In this document: in pieces, positions 50,854-59,868 of the stretch
How positions within the stretch are numbered: the first letter of the stretch is position 1
Layout of the letters: each line of letters begins with the position of its first letter
Assembly (NCBI RefSeq): GCF_001514235.1
Contig: NZ_KQ948928.1
Location: forward strand, 186,001 to 250,000
Direction: 5' to 3'
DNA from: Streptomyces caeruleatus
GTDB lineage: Bacteria; Actinomycetota; Actinomycetes; Streptomycetales; Streptomycetaceae
DNA length: 64,000 bases
Notes under the pieces: model-generated
What the model was told of the DNA's origin: nothing
Databases searched by the model: none
What the model saw: only the letters and a program-made list of their open reading frames with translations
Program-made: the position numbers and the translations under genes

Positions 50854-52326
50854 GTGTTCCTGACCATCACCACCACCGGCACTCCGGAGCGTCCGGCCAC
50901 CGATCTCGGCTTCCTGCTGCACAAGCATCCCGAGAAATCGCAGGCGTTCTCCACCTCGTACGGCAAGGCGCACGTCCTCTACCCGGAGGCGGACGCCGAG
51001 CGCTGCACGGCGGCGCTGCTGCTGGAGGTGGACGCGGTGGCGCTGGTCAGGCGGGGCAAGGGCAAGGGGCGGGGCGGCGCGCCCGACGCGGCGCTCGCGC
51101 AGTACGTCAACGACCGGCCGTACGCCGCCTCCTCGCTGCTCGCGGTCGCGCTCAGCAGCGTGTTCTCCAGCGCCATGCGCGGTGTGTGCAACGCGCGGCC
51201 CGAGCGCGCCGCCGAGCCACTGCCGCTGCGCGTCGAGGTGCCCGCGCTGCCCGCGAGGGGCGGCCCGGAGCTGGTGCGACGCCTCTTCGAGCCGCTCGGC
51301 TGGGCGGTGACCGTGGAGCCCGTGCCGCTGGACGTCGCATTCCCCGAGTGGGGCGACTCGCGGTACGTGCGCCTCGTACTGGAGTCGGAGTCCCGCACGC
51401 TCGCCGAGGCCCTGCGCCACCTCTACGTCCTGCTCCCCGTCCTGGACGACGCCAAGCACTACTGGGTGGCCCCCGACGAGGTCGACAAGCTGCTGCGGGC
51501 CGGTGAGGGCTGGCTGCCGGGCCACCCGGAGCAGAAGGTGATCACCAGCCGGTACCTGTCGCGCCGCTGGTCGCTGACCCGGCAGGCGATGGAGCGGCTG
51601 GAGCTGGTGCGGCTCGCCGAGGCCGACGACAGCGAGGTCGAGGACATCGACAACGCCGTCGAGGCGGAGGGCGAGACGGAGGAGAAGCCGACCCCGCTCG
51701 CCGTGCAGCGACGGGACACGATCATCGCCGCGCTGAAGGCGTCCGGCGCCGCGCGCGTGCTGGATCTCGGGTGCGGACAGGGGCAGTTGGTGCAGGCGCT
51801 CCTCAAGGACCCGGCGTTCACCGAGATCGTCGGTGTGGACGTGTCGATGCGGGCGCTGACCATCGCCGGGCGGCGGCTGAAGCTGGACCGGATGGGGGAG
51901 CGGCAGGCCTCACGCGTGAAGCTCTTCCAGAGCTCCCTCGCCTACACCGACAAGCGGCTCGCGGGCTACGACGCCGCCGTGCTCAGCGAGGTCATCGAGC
52001 ACCTCGACCTGCCACGGCTGCCCGCCCTGGAGTACGCGGTGTTCGGCTCCGCCCGGCCCCGGACGGTCCTGGTGACCACCCCGAACGTCGAGTACAACGT
52101 CCGCTGGGAGTCCCTCCCGGCCGGGCACGTCCGGCACGGCGACCACCGCTTCGAGTGGACCCGCGAGGAGTTCCGCGCCTGGGCCCGGGCGGTGGCCGAA
52201 CGGCACGGGTACGACGTGGAGTTCGTGCCCGTCGGCCTCGACGACCCGGAGGTGGGGCCGCCCACCCAGATGGCCGTCTTCGAGATGGGCCGAACCGAGA
52301 ACGTGAAGGAGGCGAAGGCCGCATGA
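50854..52326 (+). CDS. hen1: Bacterial Hen1, 3-prime-terminal RNA ribose 2-prime-O-methyltransferase
   Basis: A 490-residue protein from GTG 50854. The N-terminal bacterial Hen1 domain (1-250) includes DLGFLLHKHPEKSQAFSTSY and SRYLSRRWSLTRQAMERL. The C-terminal methyltransferase has SAM motif VLDLGCGQGQLVQALL and the metal-binding SEVIEHLDL with a later His (HGDHRFEW). It methylates the 3-prime end of a cleaved RNA before sealing by Pnkp, protecting against repeated cleavage. The stop overlaps the pnkp ATG by 4 bp. Confidence 0.95.
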   Translation: MFLTITTTGTPERPATDLGFLLHKHPEKSQAFSTSYGKAHVLYPEADAERCTAALLLEVDAVALVRRGKGKGRGGAPDAALAQYVNDRPYAASSLLAVALSSVFSSAMRGVCNARPERAAEPLPLRVEVPALPARGGPELVRRLFEPLGWAVTVEPVPLDVAFPEWGDSRYVRLVLESESRTLAEALRHLYVLLPVLDDAKHYWVAPDEVDKLLRAGEGWLPGHPEQKVITSRYLSRRWSLTRQAMERLELVRLAEADDSEVEDIDNAVEAEGETEEKPTPLAVQRRDTIIAALKASGAARVLDLGCGQGQLVQALLKDPAFTEIVGVDVSMRALTIAGRRLKLDRMGERQASRVKLFQSSLAYTDKRLAGYDAAVLSEVIEHLDLPRLPALEYAVFGSARPRTVLVTTPNVEYNVRWESLPAGHVRHGDHRFEWTREEFRAWARAVAERHGYDVEFVPVGLDDPEVGPPTQMAVFEMGRTENVKEAKAA

Positions 52327-54875
52327 GCGAGAACACCACCGGGGCAACCGAGGGACGGGTCCTGCCCGTCACCGACCTCTCCCTCGTCGTGCTCGTCGGC
52401 GCCTCCGGCTCCGGCAAGTCCACCTTCGCCCGCCGGCACTTCAAGCCCACCGAGGTCATCTCCTCCGACTTCTGCCGCGGCCTGGTCTGCGACGACGAGA
52501 ACGACCAGAGCGCGACCCGGGACGCCTTCGACGTCCTGCACTACATCGCGGGCAAGCGCCTGGCCGCCGGCCGGCGTACCGTCGTCGACGCCACCAACGT
52601 GCAGCAGGACGCCCGCAAGCAGCTGATCCAGCTGGCGAAGCAGTACGACGTGCTGCCCATCGCCATCGTGCTCGACGTACCGGAGCAGGTGTGCGCCGAG
52701 CGCAACGCGGGCCGCAGCGACCGCGCGGACATGCCGCGCCGGGTCATCCAGCGGCACACCCGCGAACTGCGCCGCTCGCTCAGGCACCTGGAGCGCGAGG
52801 GCTTCCGCAAGGTGCACGTCCTGCGCGGTGTGGAGGACGTCGAGAACGCCACCGTCGTCACCGAGAAGCGCTTCAACGACCTGACCCACCTCACCGGCCC
52901 GTTCGACATCGTCGGCGACATCCACGGCTGCGCCTTGGAACTGGAGTCCCTGCTGGGCAAGTTGGGCTACGTCGACGGCGTGCACCCCGACGGCCGTACC
53001 GCCGTCTTCGTCGGCGACCTCGTCGACCGCGGCCCGAACAGCCCGGGCGTGCTGCGGCGCGTCATGTCGATGGTCAAGTCGGGCAACGCGCTGTGCGTGC
53101 CGGGCAACCACGAGAACAAGTACGGCCGCTACCTCAAGGGCCGAGGCGTCCAGCACACCCACGGACTCGCCGAGACCATCGAGCAGATGGAGGGTGAGAG
53201 CGAGGAGTTCCTGACCGAGGTACGGCAGTTCATCGACGGACTCGTCAGCCACTACGTCCTCGACGGCGGCCGGCTGGTGGTCTGCCACGCCGGTCTGCCG
53301 GAGAAGTACCACGGCCGTACGTCGGGGCGGGTGCGTTCACACGCGCTGTACGGCGACACCACCGGGGAGACCGACGAGTTCGGGCTGCCGGTGCGCTACC
53401 CGTGGGCGGAGGACTACCGGGGCCGCGCGGCCGTGGTGTACGGCCACACTCCGGTCCCGGAGGCCACCTGGCTGAACAACACCATCTGCCTGGACACCGG
53501 CGCCGTCTTCGGCGGCAAGCTGACCGCGCTGCGCTGGCCGGAGCGGGAACTGGTCGACGTACCGGCCGAGCAGGTCTGGTACGAGCCGGCCAGGCCGCTG
53601 CGGACGGAGGCACCGGGCGGGCACGACGGACGGCCGCTCGACCTGGGCGACGTCCAGGGCCGCAGGGTCGTCGAGACCCGGCACTCGGGCCGGGTGTCGG
53701 TCCGCGAGGAGAACGCGGCCGCGGCCCTGGAGGTCATGAGCCGCTTCGCCGTCGACCCGCGCCTGCTGCCGTACCTCCCGCCGACCATGGCACCGACGGC
53801 CACGAGTCACATCGAGGGCTACCTGGAGCACCCGGCGGAGGCTTTCGCGCAGTACGCGGCGGACGGTGTCGAGCGGGTCGTGTGCGAGGAGAAGCACATG
53901 GGCTCGCGGGCCGTGGCGCTGGTGTGCCGGGACGCGGACGTGGCGCGCAAGAGGTTCGGGGTCGACGGGCCCACCGGGTCGCTGTACACCCGGACCGGCC
54001 GCCCCTTCTTCGACGACGAGTCGGTGACGGAGGCGATCCTGGACCGGGTCCGGGCCGCTGTCACCGAGGCCGGTCTGTGGGAGGACCTGGAGACCGACTG
54101 GCTGCTGCTCGACGCCGAGCTGATGCCGTGGTCGCTGAAGGCGCAGGGCCTGCTGCGTTCGCAGTACGCGGCGGTCGGCGCCGCCTCCGGGGCGGTGTTC
54201 CCGGGCGCGCTGGCCGCGCTGGAGGGCGCCGCGGCGCGCGGCGTCGACGTGTCGGACCTGCTGTCCCGGCAGCGGGAACGGGCCGCCGACGCCGCCTCGT
54301 TCACCGAGGCGTACCGCCGGTACTGCTGGACCACGGACGGCCTGGACGGCGTACGCCTGGCACCGTTCCAGGTCCTCGCGGTCCAGGGCCGCAGCCTCGC
54401 CGCCCTCCCGCACGACGAGCAGCTCGCGCTGCTCGACCGGCTGGTGGAGCACGACGGCACGGGTCTCCTGCAGACCACCAGGCGGCTGTACGTCGACACC
54501 GGTGACCCGGAGTCGGTCCGGGCCGGCGTCGACTGGTGGCTGGAGATGACCGGCCGGGGCGGCGAGGGCATGGTCGTCAAGCCGCTCGGCGCGGTCGTAC
54601 GGAGCGGCGAGGGACGGCTGGTCCAGCCCGGGATCAAGTGCCGGGGCCGCGAGTACCTGCGGATCATCTACGGTCCGGAGTACACGCGCCCGGACAACCT
54701 GGCCCGGCTGCGGCAGCGGTTCCTCAACCACAAGCGCTCCCTCGCCATCCGCGAGTACGCGCTCGGCCTGGAGGCCCTCGACCGGCTGGCCGAGGGTGAG
54801 CCGCTGTGGCGGGTGCACGAGGCGGTGTTCGGGGTGCTGGCGCTGGAGTCGGAGCCGGTCGACCCCCGGCTGTGA
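52323..54875 (+). CDS. pnkp: Polynucleotide kinase-phosphatase-ligase, RNA repair (Pnkp)
   Basis: An 850-residue three-domain enzyme from ATG 52323. The 5-prime kinase has P-loop GASGSGKST (26-34). The 2-prime,3-prime phosphatase of the calcineurin type has GDIHGC near 198, GDLVDRGP and GNHEN. The C-terminal ligase/adenylyltransferase has nucleotidyl Lys524 in CEEKHMGSRA and GGEGMVVKPLG. It heals and, with Hen1, seals RNA broken by ribotoxins. All active-site motifs are present. Operon with hen1. Confidence 0.96.
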   Translation: MSENTTGATEGRVLPVTDLSLVVLVGASGSGKSTFARRHFKPTEVISSDFCRGLVCDDENDQSATRDAFDVLHYIAGKRLAAGRRTVVDATNVQQDARKQLIQLAKQYDVLPIAIVLDVPEQVCAERNAGRSDRADMPRRVIQRHTRELRRSLRHLEREGFRKVHVLRGVEDVENATVVTEKRFNDLTHLTGPFDIVGDIHGCALELESLLGKLGYVDGVHPDGRTAVFVGDLVDRGPNSPGVLRRVMSMVKSGNALCVPGNHENKYGRYLKGRGVQHTHGLAETIEQMEGESEEFLTEVRQFIDGLVSHYVLDGGRLVVCHAGLPEKYHGRTSGRVRSHALYGDTTGETDEFGLPVRYPWAEDYRGRAAVVYGHTPVPEATWLNNTICLDTGAVFGGKLTALRWPERELVDVPAEQVWYEPARPLRTEAPGGHDGRPLDLGDVQGRRVVETRHSGRVSVREENAAAALEVMSRFAVDPRLLPYLPPTMAPTATSHIEGYLEHPAEAFAQYAADGVERVVCEEKHMGSRAVALVCRDADVARKRFGVDGPTGSLYTRTGRPFFDDESVTEAILDRVRAAVTEAGLWEDLETDWLLLDAELMPWSLKAQGLLRSQYAAVGAASGAVFPGALAALEGAAARGVDVSDLLSRQRERAADAASFTEAYRRYCWTTDGLDGVRLAPFQVLAVQGRSLAALPHDEQLALLDRLVEHDGTGLLQTTRRLYVDTGDPESVRAGVDWWLEMTGRGGEGMVVKPLGAVVRSGEGRLVQPGIKCRGREYLRIIYGPEYTRPDNLARLRQRFLNHKRSLAIREYALGLEALDRLAEGEPLWRVHEAVFGVLALESEPVDPRL

Positions 54876-54911
54876 CGGCCGGCGGCTGTACACGTAAGTG
54901 GCCGTACACGG

Positions 54912-55811
54912 TCAGCCGACGAGTCGCAGCCGCTCCCGGCACACGCCCACCCGCAGGGTCTGACCCCAGGTCAGCTCCACCGCGTCCGTCTCCATCCCGT
55001 CCCCGAAGGCGACCAGCCGCTCGGACTCGACGGTGAGGTGGAGACGGTGCGCGGCGGCGAGTTCGCCGGACACCAGTGACGTCCCGGTGGCCGGGGAGGG
55101 CCAGGCCTCCCGTACGAACCACAGCAGGCGTTCCTCCGTGGGGGCGGGCAGCCGCTGCCGCCCGCCCCGCTCCTGCCACACCGACCGGATCCATCCGGTC
55201 GCCCCCGTCCCGGTGCCGATCAGCACCCCGGACGAGGCCTGGGCCTCGACGACACCCCCGTCGTCCTCCAGGCCCAGGCGGTATCGGGCCGTCTGGTGAC
55301 CGACGGCGCCCAGGTAGATCTCGTTCAGCGCCACCAGCCGCTGGGTGTCGTCGGCGACGGCCTCCACCATGATGAGCTCGTCGCAGCGGACCCCTCCCGA
55401 CCGTGTGGCGGCGAGCAGCGGGCCTGCGTCGGCGGGGCGGTGGCGCACCAGGACGCCCGGGTTGCGGCCGGGGTCGGTGTCGATGCCGAGCACCGGCTGG
55501 CCGGCCAGGTACTTGGCCACGTTCGCGACCAGCCCGTCCTGGCCGACCACGACGACCACGTCCTCCGGCGCGAACAGGAAACGGTCCAGGTCGGCCCGCT
55601 CCACCCGGGTCTGCCGCCAGGTCAGCGGGATCGCCGAGGTCACCTCCGTCAGCGCCTGCCGCGTGCGGCGGTGGCGTTCGGTGACCTCCGCGATGTCGCG
55701 GCCCCGGGAGGAGAGGAAGAAGGCGGCCTGGCCGTGGGTGCCGTGCCGGGCCACCAACTCCTCGTACTCCGTGGTGCGATGGACGAGGACGACCCGCGGG
55801 GCGAGACTCAC
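54912..55811 (-). CDS. NAD-kinase-like protein
   Basis: A 299-residue protein from GTG 55811, whose codon overlaps the SPFH stop. Core motifs of the NAD kinase/diacylglycerol-kinase fold are VVVVGQDGLVANVAKYL (in place of the GGDGT loop), VLGIDTDPGRNPGVL, NEIYLG and SGVLIGTGTGATGW (in place of the NAD-kinase STPTGSTAY loop). The GGDG loop is altered to GQDG, so ATP-NAD phosphorylation needs testing. Operon with an SPFH protein. Confidence 0.75.
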   Translation of the reverse strand: MSLAPRVVLVHRTTEYEELVARHGTHGQAAFFLSSRGRDIAEVTERHRRTRQALTEVTSAIPLTWRQTRVERADLDRFLFAPEDVVVVVGQDGLVANVAKYLAGQPVLGIDTDPGRNPGVLVRHRPADAGPLLAATRSGGVRCDELIMVEAVADDTQRLVALNEIYLGAVGHQTARYRLGLEDDGGVVEAQASSGVLIGTGTGATGWIRSVWQERGGRQRLPAPTEERLLWFVREAWPSPATGTSLVSGELAAAHRLHLTVESERLVAFGDGMETDAVELTWGQTLRVGVCRERLRLVG

Positions 55812-56845
55812 GCCCGCTCCCGCGCACCGAGCCTGGCGAGCAGCCCGGTCAGCACGTCCGGCGACAGCGTCACACTGTCGATGCGCGGCAGGTTCTCCGC
55901 CAGCCGCGTCCCGGTGAGGGCGTGCAGCGTCGCCACGTCCACCTCGGCGTGCACCCGCAGCCACGCCGCCTGTGCCTGCGCCCGGGCCTCACCGACCTCG
56001 CGCGCGCCTTCGGCCTCGGCCCGGGCCAGTCGTACGGACCGCTTGGCCTCCGCCTCCGCGAGCCGCACCGTGCGCGCCGCCTCCGCCTCGGCCCGTACGG
56101 CGTCGGCGGCCGCGTGCTCCTCGGCCTCCCGGCGCGCGTTCGTGCCCCGCTGGTCGACCAACTGTTCCTCGCGGCGGGCGAGTTCGATCTGGCTGGCGAG
56201 CTCGTTCTCGGCGATGGCACGCTCCCGCTCGACGGCGACCGCACGCCGCTCGTACGTCGCGCGGTCCGCCTCCTGCTGGATCTGCTCGCGGGCGGGCGTG
56301 CGCAACGCCCGCTCCACCTCCGGTTCCGGACGCAGCGCCACGACCCGTACGGCGACCACCTCGATGCCGGTCGCCGGGAGCCGGGGCTCGCCGGCCAGGC
56401 CCGCCGCGATCCGCTCCCGCACCGCCGTCACGCCGTCGACGAGGGCCGCCGACAGCGGCGTACGGGACAGGACGTCCAGCGCGTGCTGCTGGGCCGTCTC
56501 CGTCAGCAGCGTCCCCAGCTGCTCCAGCGGGGTGCCCCGCCATGCGCCCGTGTCCGGGTCGACGGAGAAGTCCAGGCGGGTCGAGGCCAGTGCGGGGTCG
56601 CTGATCCGGTAGGTGACCGTGGCCTGGACGGCCACGTCCTGGAAGTCGGACGTACGGGCATGGAAGGTCATCGCCAACTCGCGGTCTTCGACCGGCACTT
56701 CGGAGAGCGCGGCGGTCAGCGCCCGGTACCAGAAGCTGAGTCCGGGGCCGTCGTGCAGCAGCTTTCCACCGCGGTGGTGGCGGATGTGCGCCGTGGGCGC
56801 GCCGCGCAGATGGCGCCAGCCGAGGCGCCGGGTGATGTCGGCCAT
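55808..56845 (-). CDS. SPFH/band-7 domain protein
   Basis: A 345-residue protein from ATG 56845. The SPFH domain covers roughly residues 30-200 (DRELAMTFHARTSDFQDVAV, QATVTYRISDPALAS, GIEVVAVRVVALRPEPEVE). A long Ala/Glu/Arg coiled coil follows (220-300), typical of flotillin/stomatin oligomers. No N-terminal membrane helix is obvious, which is atypical. Its stop overlaps the start of the NAD-kinase-like gene, suggesting a functional unit. It is divergent from arcA. Confidence 0.85.
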   Translation of the reverse strand: MADITRRLGWRHLRGAPTAHIRHHRGGKLLHDGPGLSFWYRALTAALSEVPVEDRELAMTFHARTSDFQDVAVQATVTYRISDPALASTRLDFSVDPDTGAWRGTPLEQLGTLLTETAQQHALDVLSRTPLSAALVDGVTAVRERIAAGLAGEPRLPATGIEVVAVRVVALRPEPEVERALRTPAREQIQQEADRATYERRAVAVERERAIAENELASQIELARREEQLVDQRGTNARREAEEHAAADAVRAEAEAARTVRLAEAEAKRSVRLARAEAEGAREVGEARAQAQAAWLRVHAEVDVATLHALTGTRLAENLPRIDSVTLSPDVLTGLLARLGARERA

Positions 56846-56865
56846 GGGATCCCCTCCACGATTTC

Positions 56866-56914
56866 TCGTCATGTAGACGATAATTGTGAGGCCTGGTTGT
56901 CGTCAAGGAGACGA
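56866..56914. promoter_or_regulatory. Two similar palindromic elements in the SPFH/arcA divergent promoter
   Basis: TCGTCATGTAGACGA (56866-56880) and TCGTCAAGGAGACGA (56900-56914) share TCGTC-N5-GACGA and lie 34 bp apart. They look like operator sites for an unidentified regulator. Confidence 0.55.
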
Positions 56915-56980
56915 GAACGAGAGGAGGTCAAGGCGGTCAAGCAGGGGGTGAAGACGGCGCTCGATGGTCAGGATGGAGGC

Positions 56981-58204
56981 ATGGGATTCCATGTCGACTC
57001 CGAGGCCGGGCGGCTGCGCCGCGTCATCCTTCACCGGCCCGATCTAGAGCTCAAAAGGCTCACCCCCAGCAACAAGGACGCCCTGCTCTTCGACGACGTG
57101 CTGTGGGTGCGCCGGGCGCGCGCCGAGCACGACGGGTTCGCCGACGTCCTGCGCGACCGCGGGGTCACCGTCCACCTCTTCGGCGACCTGCTCACCGAGG
57201 CCCTGGAGATCCCGGTGGCCCGCGAGCTCGTCCTGGACCGGGTCTTCGACGAGAAGGAGTACGGGGTGCTCGCCACGGACCACCTCCGTGCGGCCTTCGA
57301 GAGCCTGCCCTCGGCCGAGCTGGCCGAGGCCCTCGTCGGCGGCATGACCAAACGGGAGTTCCTGGAGGCGCACCCCGAGCCGACCTCCGTGCGCTTCCAT
57401 GTCATGGAACTCGACGACTTCCTCCTCGCCCCCCTGCCCAACCACCTCTTCACCCGTGACACCTCCGCCTGGATCTACGACGGCGTCTCCGTCAACGCCA
57501 TGCGCTGGCCGGCGCGGCAGCGTGAGACGGTGCACTTCGAGGCGATCTACCGGCACCACCCCCTCTTCCGTGACGAAACGTTCCGCGTCTGGTCCGAGGG
57601 GCAGGCCGACTACCCCTCCACCATCGAGGGCGGTGACGTCCTGGTGATCGGCAACGGCGCCGTCCTCATCGGGATGAGCGAGCGGACCACGCCCCAGGCC
57701 GTCGAGATGCTCGCCCACAAGCTGTTCGCCGCCGGGTCCGCGCAGACGATCGTGGCCCTCGACATGCCCAAGCGGCGCGCGCTGATGCACCTGGACACGG
57801 TGATGACGATGGTCGACGGCGACGTCTTCACCCAGTACGCCGGGCTCGGCATGCTCCGCTCGTACACCATCGAACCCGGCGCCGGCGACAAGGAGCTGAA
57901 GGTCACCGACCATCCGCCGGAGCACATGCACCGCGCCGTCGCCGCCGCCCTGGGGCTCAGCGAGATCCGCGTCCTGACCGCGACCCAGGACGTCCACGCC
58001 GCCGAGCGGGAGCAGTGGGACGACGGCTGCAACGTGCTGGCCGTCGAGCCGGGTGTCGTCGTCGCCTACGAACGGAACTCCACCACCAACACCCATCTGC
58101 GCAAGCAGGGCATCGAGGTGATCGAGATCCCGGGGAGCGAGCTCGGGCGGGGGAGGGGTGGGCCGCGCTGTATGAGCTGCCCGGTCGAGCGGGAGGCCGT
58201 ATAG
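56981..58204 (+). CDS. arcA: Arginine deiminase
   Basis: A 407-residue guanidine-modifying enzyme. The family pattern is complete: HVDSEAGRLRRVILHRPDLE, FTRDTSAWI, EGGDVLVIG, MHLDTVMTMVD (catalytic His and Asp) and the C-terminal nucleophile Cys397 in GGPRCMSC. It converts arginine to citrulline plus ammonia. The start ATG 56981 has GGAGG 3-7 nt upstream. It is followed by an ornithine carbamoyltransferase gene (99-nt gap), giving the first two steps of the arginine deiminase pathway. No carbamate kinase or ArcD antiporter gene is in the window. Confidence 0.95.
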   Translation: MGFHVDSEAGRLRRVILHRPDLELKRLTPSNKDALLFDDVLWVRRARAEHDGFADVLRDRGVTVHLFGDLLTEALEIPVARELVLDRVFDEKEYGVLATDHLRAAFESLPSAELAEALVGGMTKREFLEAHPEPTSVRFHVMELDDFLLAPLPNHLFTRDTSAWIYDGVSVNAMRWPARQRETVHFEAIYRHHPLFRDETFRVWSEGQADYPSTIEGGDVLVIGNGAVLIGMSERTTPQAVEMLAHKLFAAGSAQTIVALDMPKRRALMHLDTVMTMVDGDVFTQYAGLGMLRSYTIEPGAGDKELKVTDHPPEHMHRAVAAALGLSEIRVLTATQDVHAAEREQWDDGCNVLAVEPGVVVAYERNSTTNTHLRKQGIEVIEIPGSELGRGRGGPRCMSCPVEREAV

Positions 58205-58248
58205 AAGGCCCTATAGAAGGCCGCATAGAAGGCCGTATAGAAATTCTA
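58201..58248. repeat. 12-bp tandem repeat between arcA and argF
   Basis: Units of ATAGAAGGCCNN start at 58201, 58213 and 58225, followed by a degenerate fourth unit ATAGAAATTCTA (58237-58248). The array begins inside the arcA stop codon and ends 55 nt before the carbamoyltransferase start. Confidence 0.85.
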
Positions 58249-58302
58249 ATGTTCGTATAGACTTCCAGCGTCCCTGTCCTCGTCCCACCCTGGAGCGCCC
58301 CC

Positions 58303-59310
58303 ATGGCGACTGTCCCGAGCGCCCTCGCCGGCCGCCACTTCCTCAAGGAGATCGACTTCACCGAGCAGGAGTTCCTCGGGCTGGTCGAACTGGCCGCCGA
58401 GTTGAAGGCCGCCAAGAAGGCCGGGGCCGAGACGCAGTACCTGCGGGGCAGGAACATCGCGCTGATCTTCGAGAAGACCTCGACGCGTACGCGCTGCGCG
58501 TTCGAGGTCGCGGCCGCCGACCAGGGCGCCTCCACGACGTACCTCGACCCGTCCGGCTCGCAGATCGGTCACAAGGAGTCCGTGAAGGACACCGCGCGCG
58601 TGCTGGGCCGGATGTACGACGGGATCGAGTACCGCTGCGACAGCCACGCGAAGGTCGAGGAGCTGGCCGCGTACGCGGGCGTGCCCGTCTTCAACGGCCT
58701 CAGCGACGACTGGCACCCCACGCAGATGCTCGCCGACGTGCTGACGATGACGGAGCACAGCGACAAGCCGCTCAAGGAGATCGCCTTCGCCTACCTGGGC
58801 GACGCCCGCTTCAACATGGGCAACTCGTACCTGATCACCGGTGCGCTGCTCGGCATGGACGTGCGCATCGTCGCGCCCGAGGAGTACTGGCCCGGTGACG
58901 AGGTCGTGGCCCGGGCCCGCAAGCTCGCGGAGGCCAGCGGCGCCGTCATCACGCTCACCGCGGACGTCGCCGAGGGCGTCCGGGGCGCCGACTTCGTCGC
59001 CACCGACGTCTGGGTGTCCATGGGGGAGCCCAAGGAGGTCTGGGACGAGCGGATCGTGGCGCTCGGCGCCTATGCGGTGACCATGGACGTGTTGCGCGCC
59101 ACCGGCAATCCGGACGTCAAGTTCCTGCACTGTCTGCCGGCCTTCCATGACCTCGGTACGAAGGTCGCGCGCGAGATCTTCGAGAGGCATGGGCTGGAGT
59201 CGCTTGAGGTGACCGACGAGGTCTTCGAGTCGGAGCACTCGGTGGTGTTCGACGAGGCGGAGAATCGGATGCACACGATCAAGGCCGTGTTGGTGGCTGC
59301 GTTGGCGTGA
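58303..59310 (+). CDS. argF: Ornithine carbamoyltransferase (probably catabolic)
   Basis: A 335-residue enzyme. The carbamoyl-phosphate motif is STRTR at residues 60-64. HPTQMLADVLTM and the ornithine-site HCLPAFHD complete the active site, with the SMG loop in VSMGEPKE. Length and position behind arcA favour the catabolic (ArcB) role, turning citrulline into ornithine and carbamoyl-phosphate. No biosynthetic arg genes are near. ATG start with GGAGCG upstream. Confidence 0.94.
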   Translation: MATVPSALAGRHFLKEIDFTEQEFLGLVELAAELKAAKKAGAETQYLRGRNIALIFEKTSTRTRCAFEVAAADQGASTTYLDPSGSQIGHKESVKDTARVLGRMYDGIEYRCDSHAKVEELAAYAGVPVFNGLSDDWHPTQMLADVLTMTEHSDKPLKEIAFAYLGDARFNMGNSYLITGALLGMDVRIVAPEEYWPGDEVVARARKLAEASGAVITLTADVAEGVRGADFVATDVWVSMGEPKEVWDERIVALGAYAVTMDVLRATGNPDVKFLHCLPAFHDLGTKVAREIFERHGLESLEVTDEVFESEHSVVFDEAENRMHTIKAVLVAALA

Positions 59311-59362
59311 GTTTGGGGGCGCCATAGGGGGTTCGGTTGTTTGCCGGGTGCGGCGCCGTTGT

Positions 59363-59417
59363 GGCTGGTCGCGCCCGCGCGGCGGTAGCCGCAAATTCAA
59401 TACAGCCCCGCGCCCCT
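59363..59417. repeat. 55-bp dispersed repeat, copy A (inverted)
   Basis: On the reverse strand this segment matches 61035-61089 at 54 of 55 positions. It contains AGGGGCGCGGGGCTGTATTG and ends GCGCGACCAGCC. Similar elements are scattered between Streptomyces genes. Its edge overlaps the stop codon of the adjacent anti-sigma-type gene. Confidence 0.85.
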
Positions 59418-59868
59418 AAGTGGGCTTTCGCTGAGCTGGGACGACAGGTAGCCGGAACCACACCGCCTTGCCGGAGTCGGTCGGGCGGTGGCCGCAGGAG
59501 GAGCTGAGGGCGCGGATCAGGAGTAGGCCGCGGCCGTGCTCTTGCCAGGGGTCGGGGGTGCCGATCGTGGGATGGGTCAGGTGGCCCGGCGGTGCCGGGT
59601 CCGGGTCGTGGACCTCTACCTGGCAGCCGGAGGGCAGCAGCTCCAGTACGAGTTCTATCGGGCCGGTGCCCGCGGTGTGCTCCACGGCGTTCGCGACCAG
59701 TTCCGCCGTGAGCAGCTCCGCGGTGTCGCTGTCGGCGGTGTGCTCCAGCTCGGCCAGCGCCGTACGGACCAGGGCGCGCGCCACGGGCACGGCGGCGGCC
59801 GTGTGCGGAAGCGCGATACGCCAGGAGGCGGAGGCTGAGGGGCGATCTTGCAAGGCGGGTCCGTTCAT
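59416..59868 (-). CDS. RsbW/SpoIIAB-type ATP-binding (anti-sigma-like) protein
   Basis: A 150-residue HATPase_c_2 protein. The N box is AELLTAELVANAVEH, G1 VHDPDPAPPGH and G2 HGRGLLLIRALSSSCG. Streptomyces encode dozens of these small regulatory kinases, which bind sigma factors or antagonists. No partner gene is adjacent. The C-terminus (PVVPAQRKPT) ends inside the dispersed repeat, so the last codons may be repeat-derived. Confidence 0.88.
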   Translation of the reverse strand: MNGPALQDRPSASASWRIALPHTAAAVPVARALVRTALAELEHTADSDTAELLTAELVANAVEHTAGTGPIELVLELLPSGCQVEVHDPDPAPPGHLTHPTIGTPDPWQEHGRGLLLIRALSSSCGHRPTDSGKAVWFRLPVVPAQRKPT

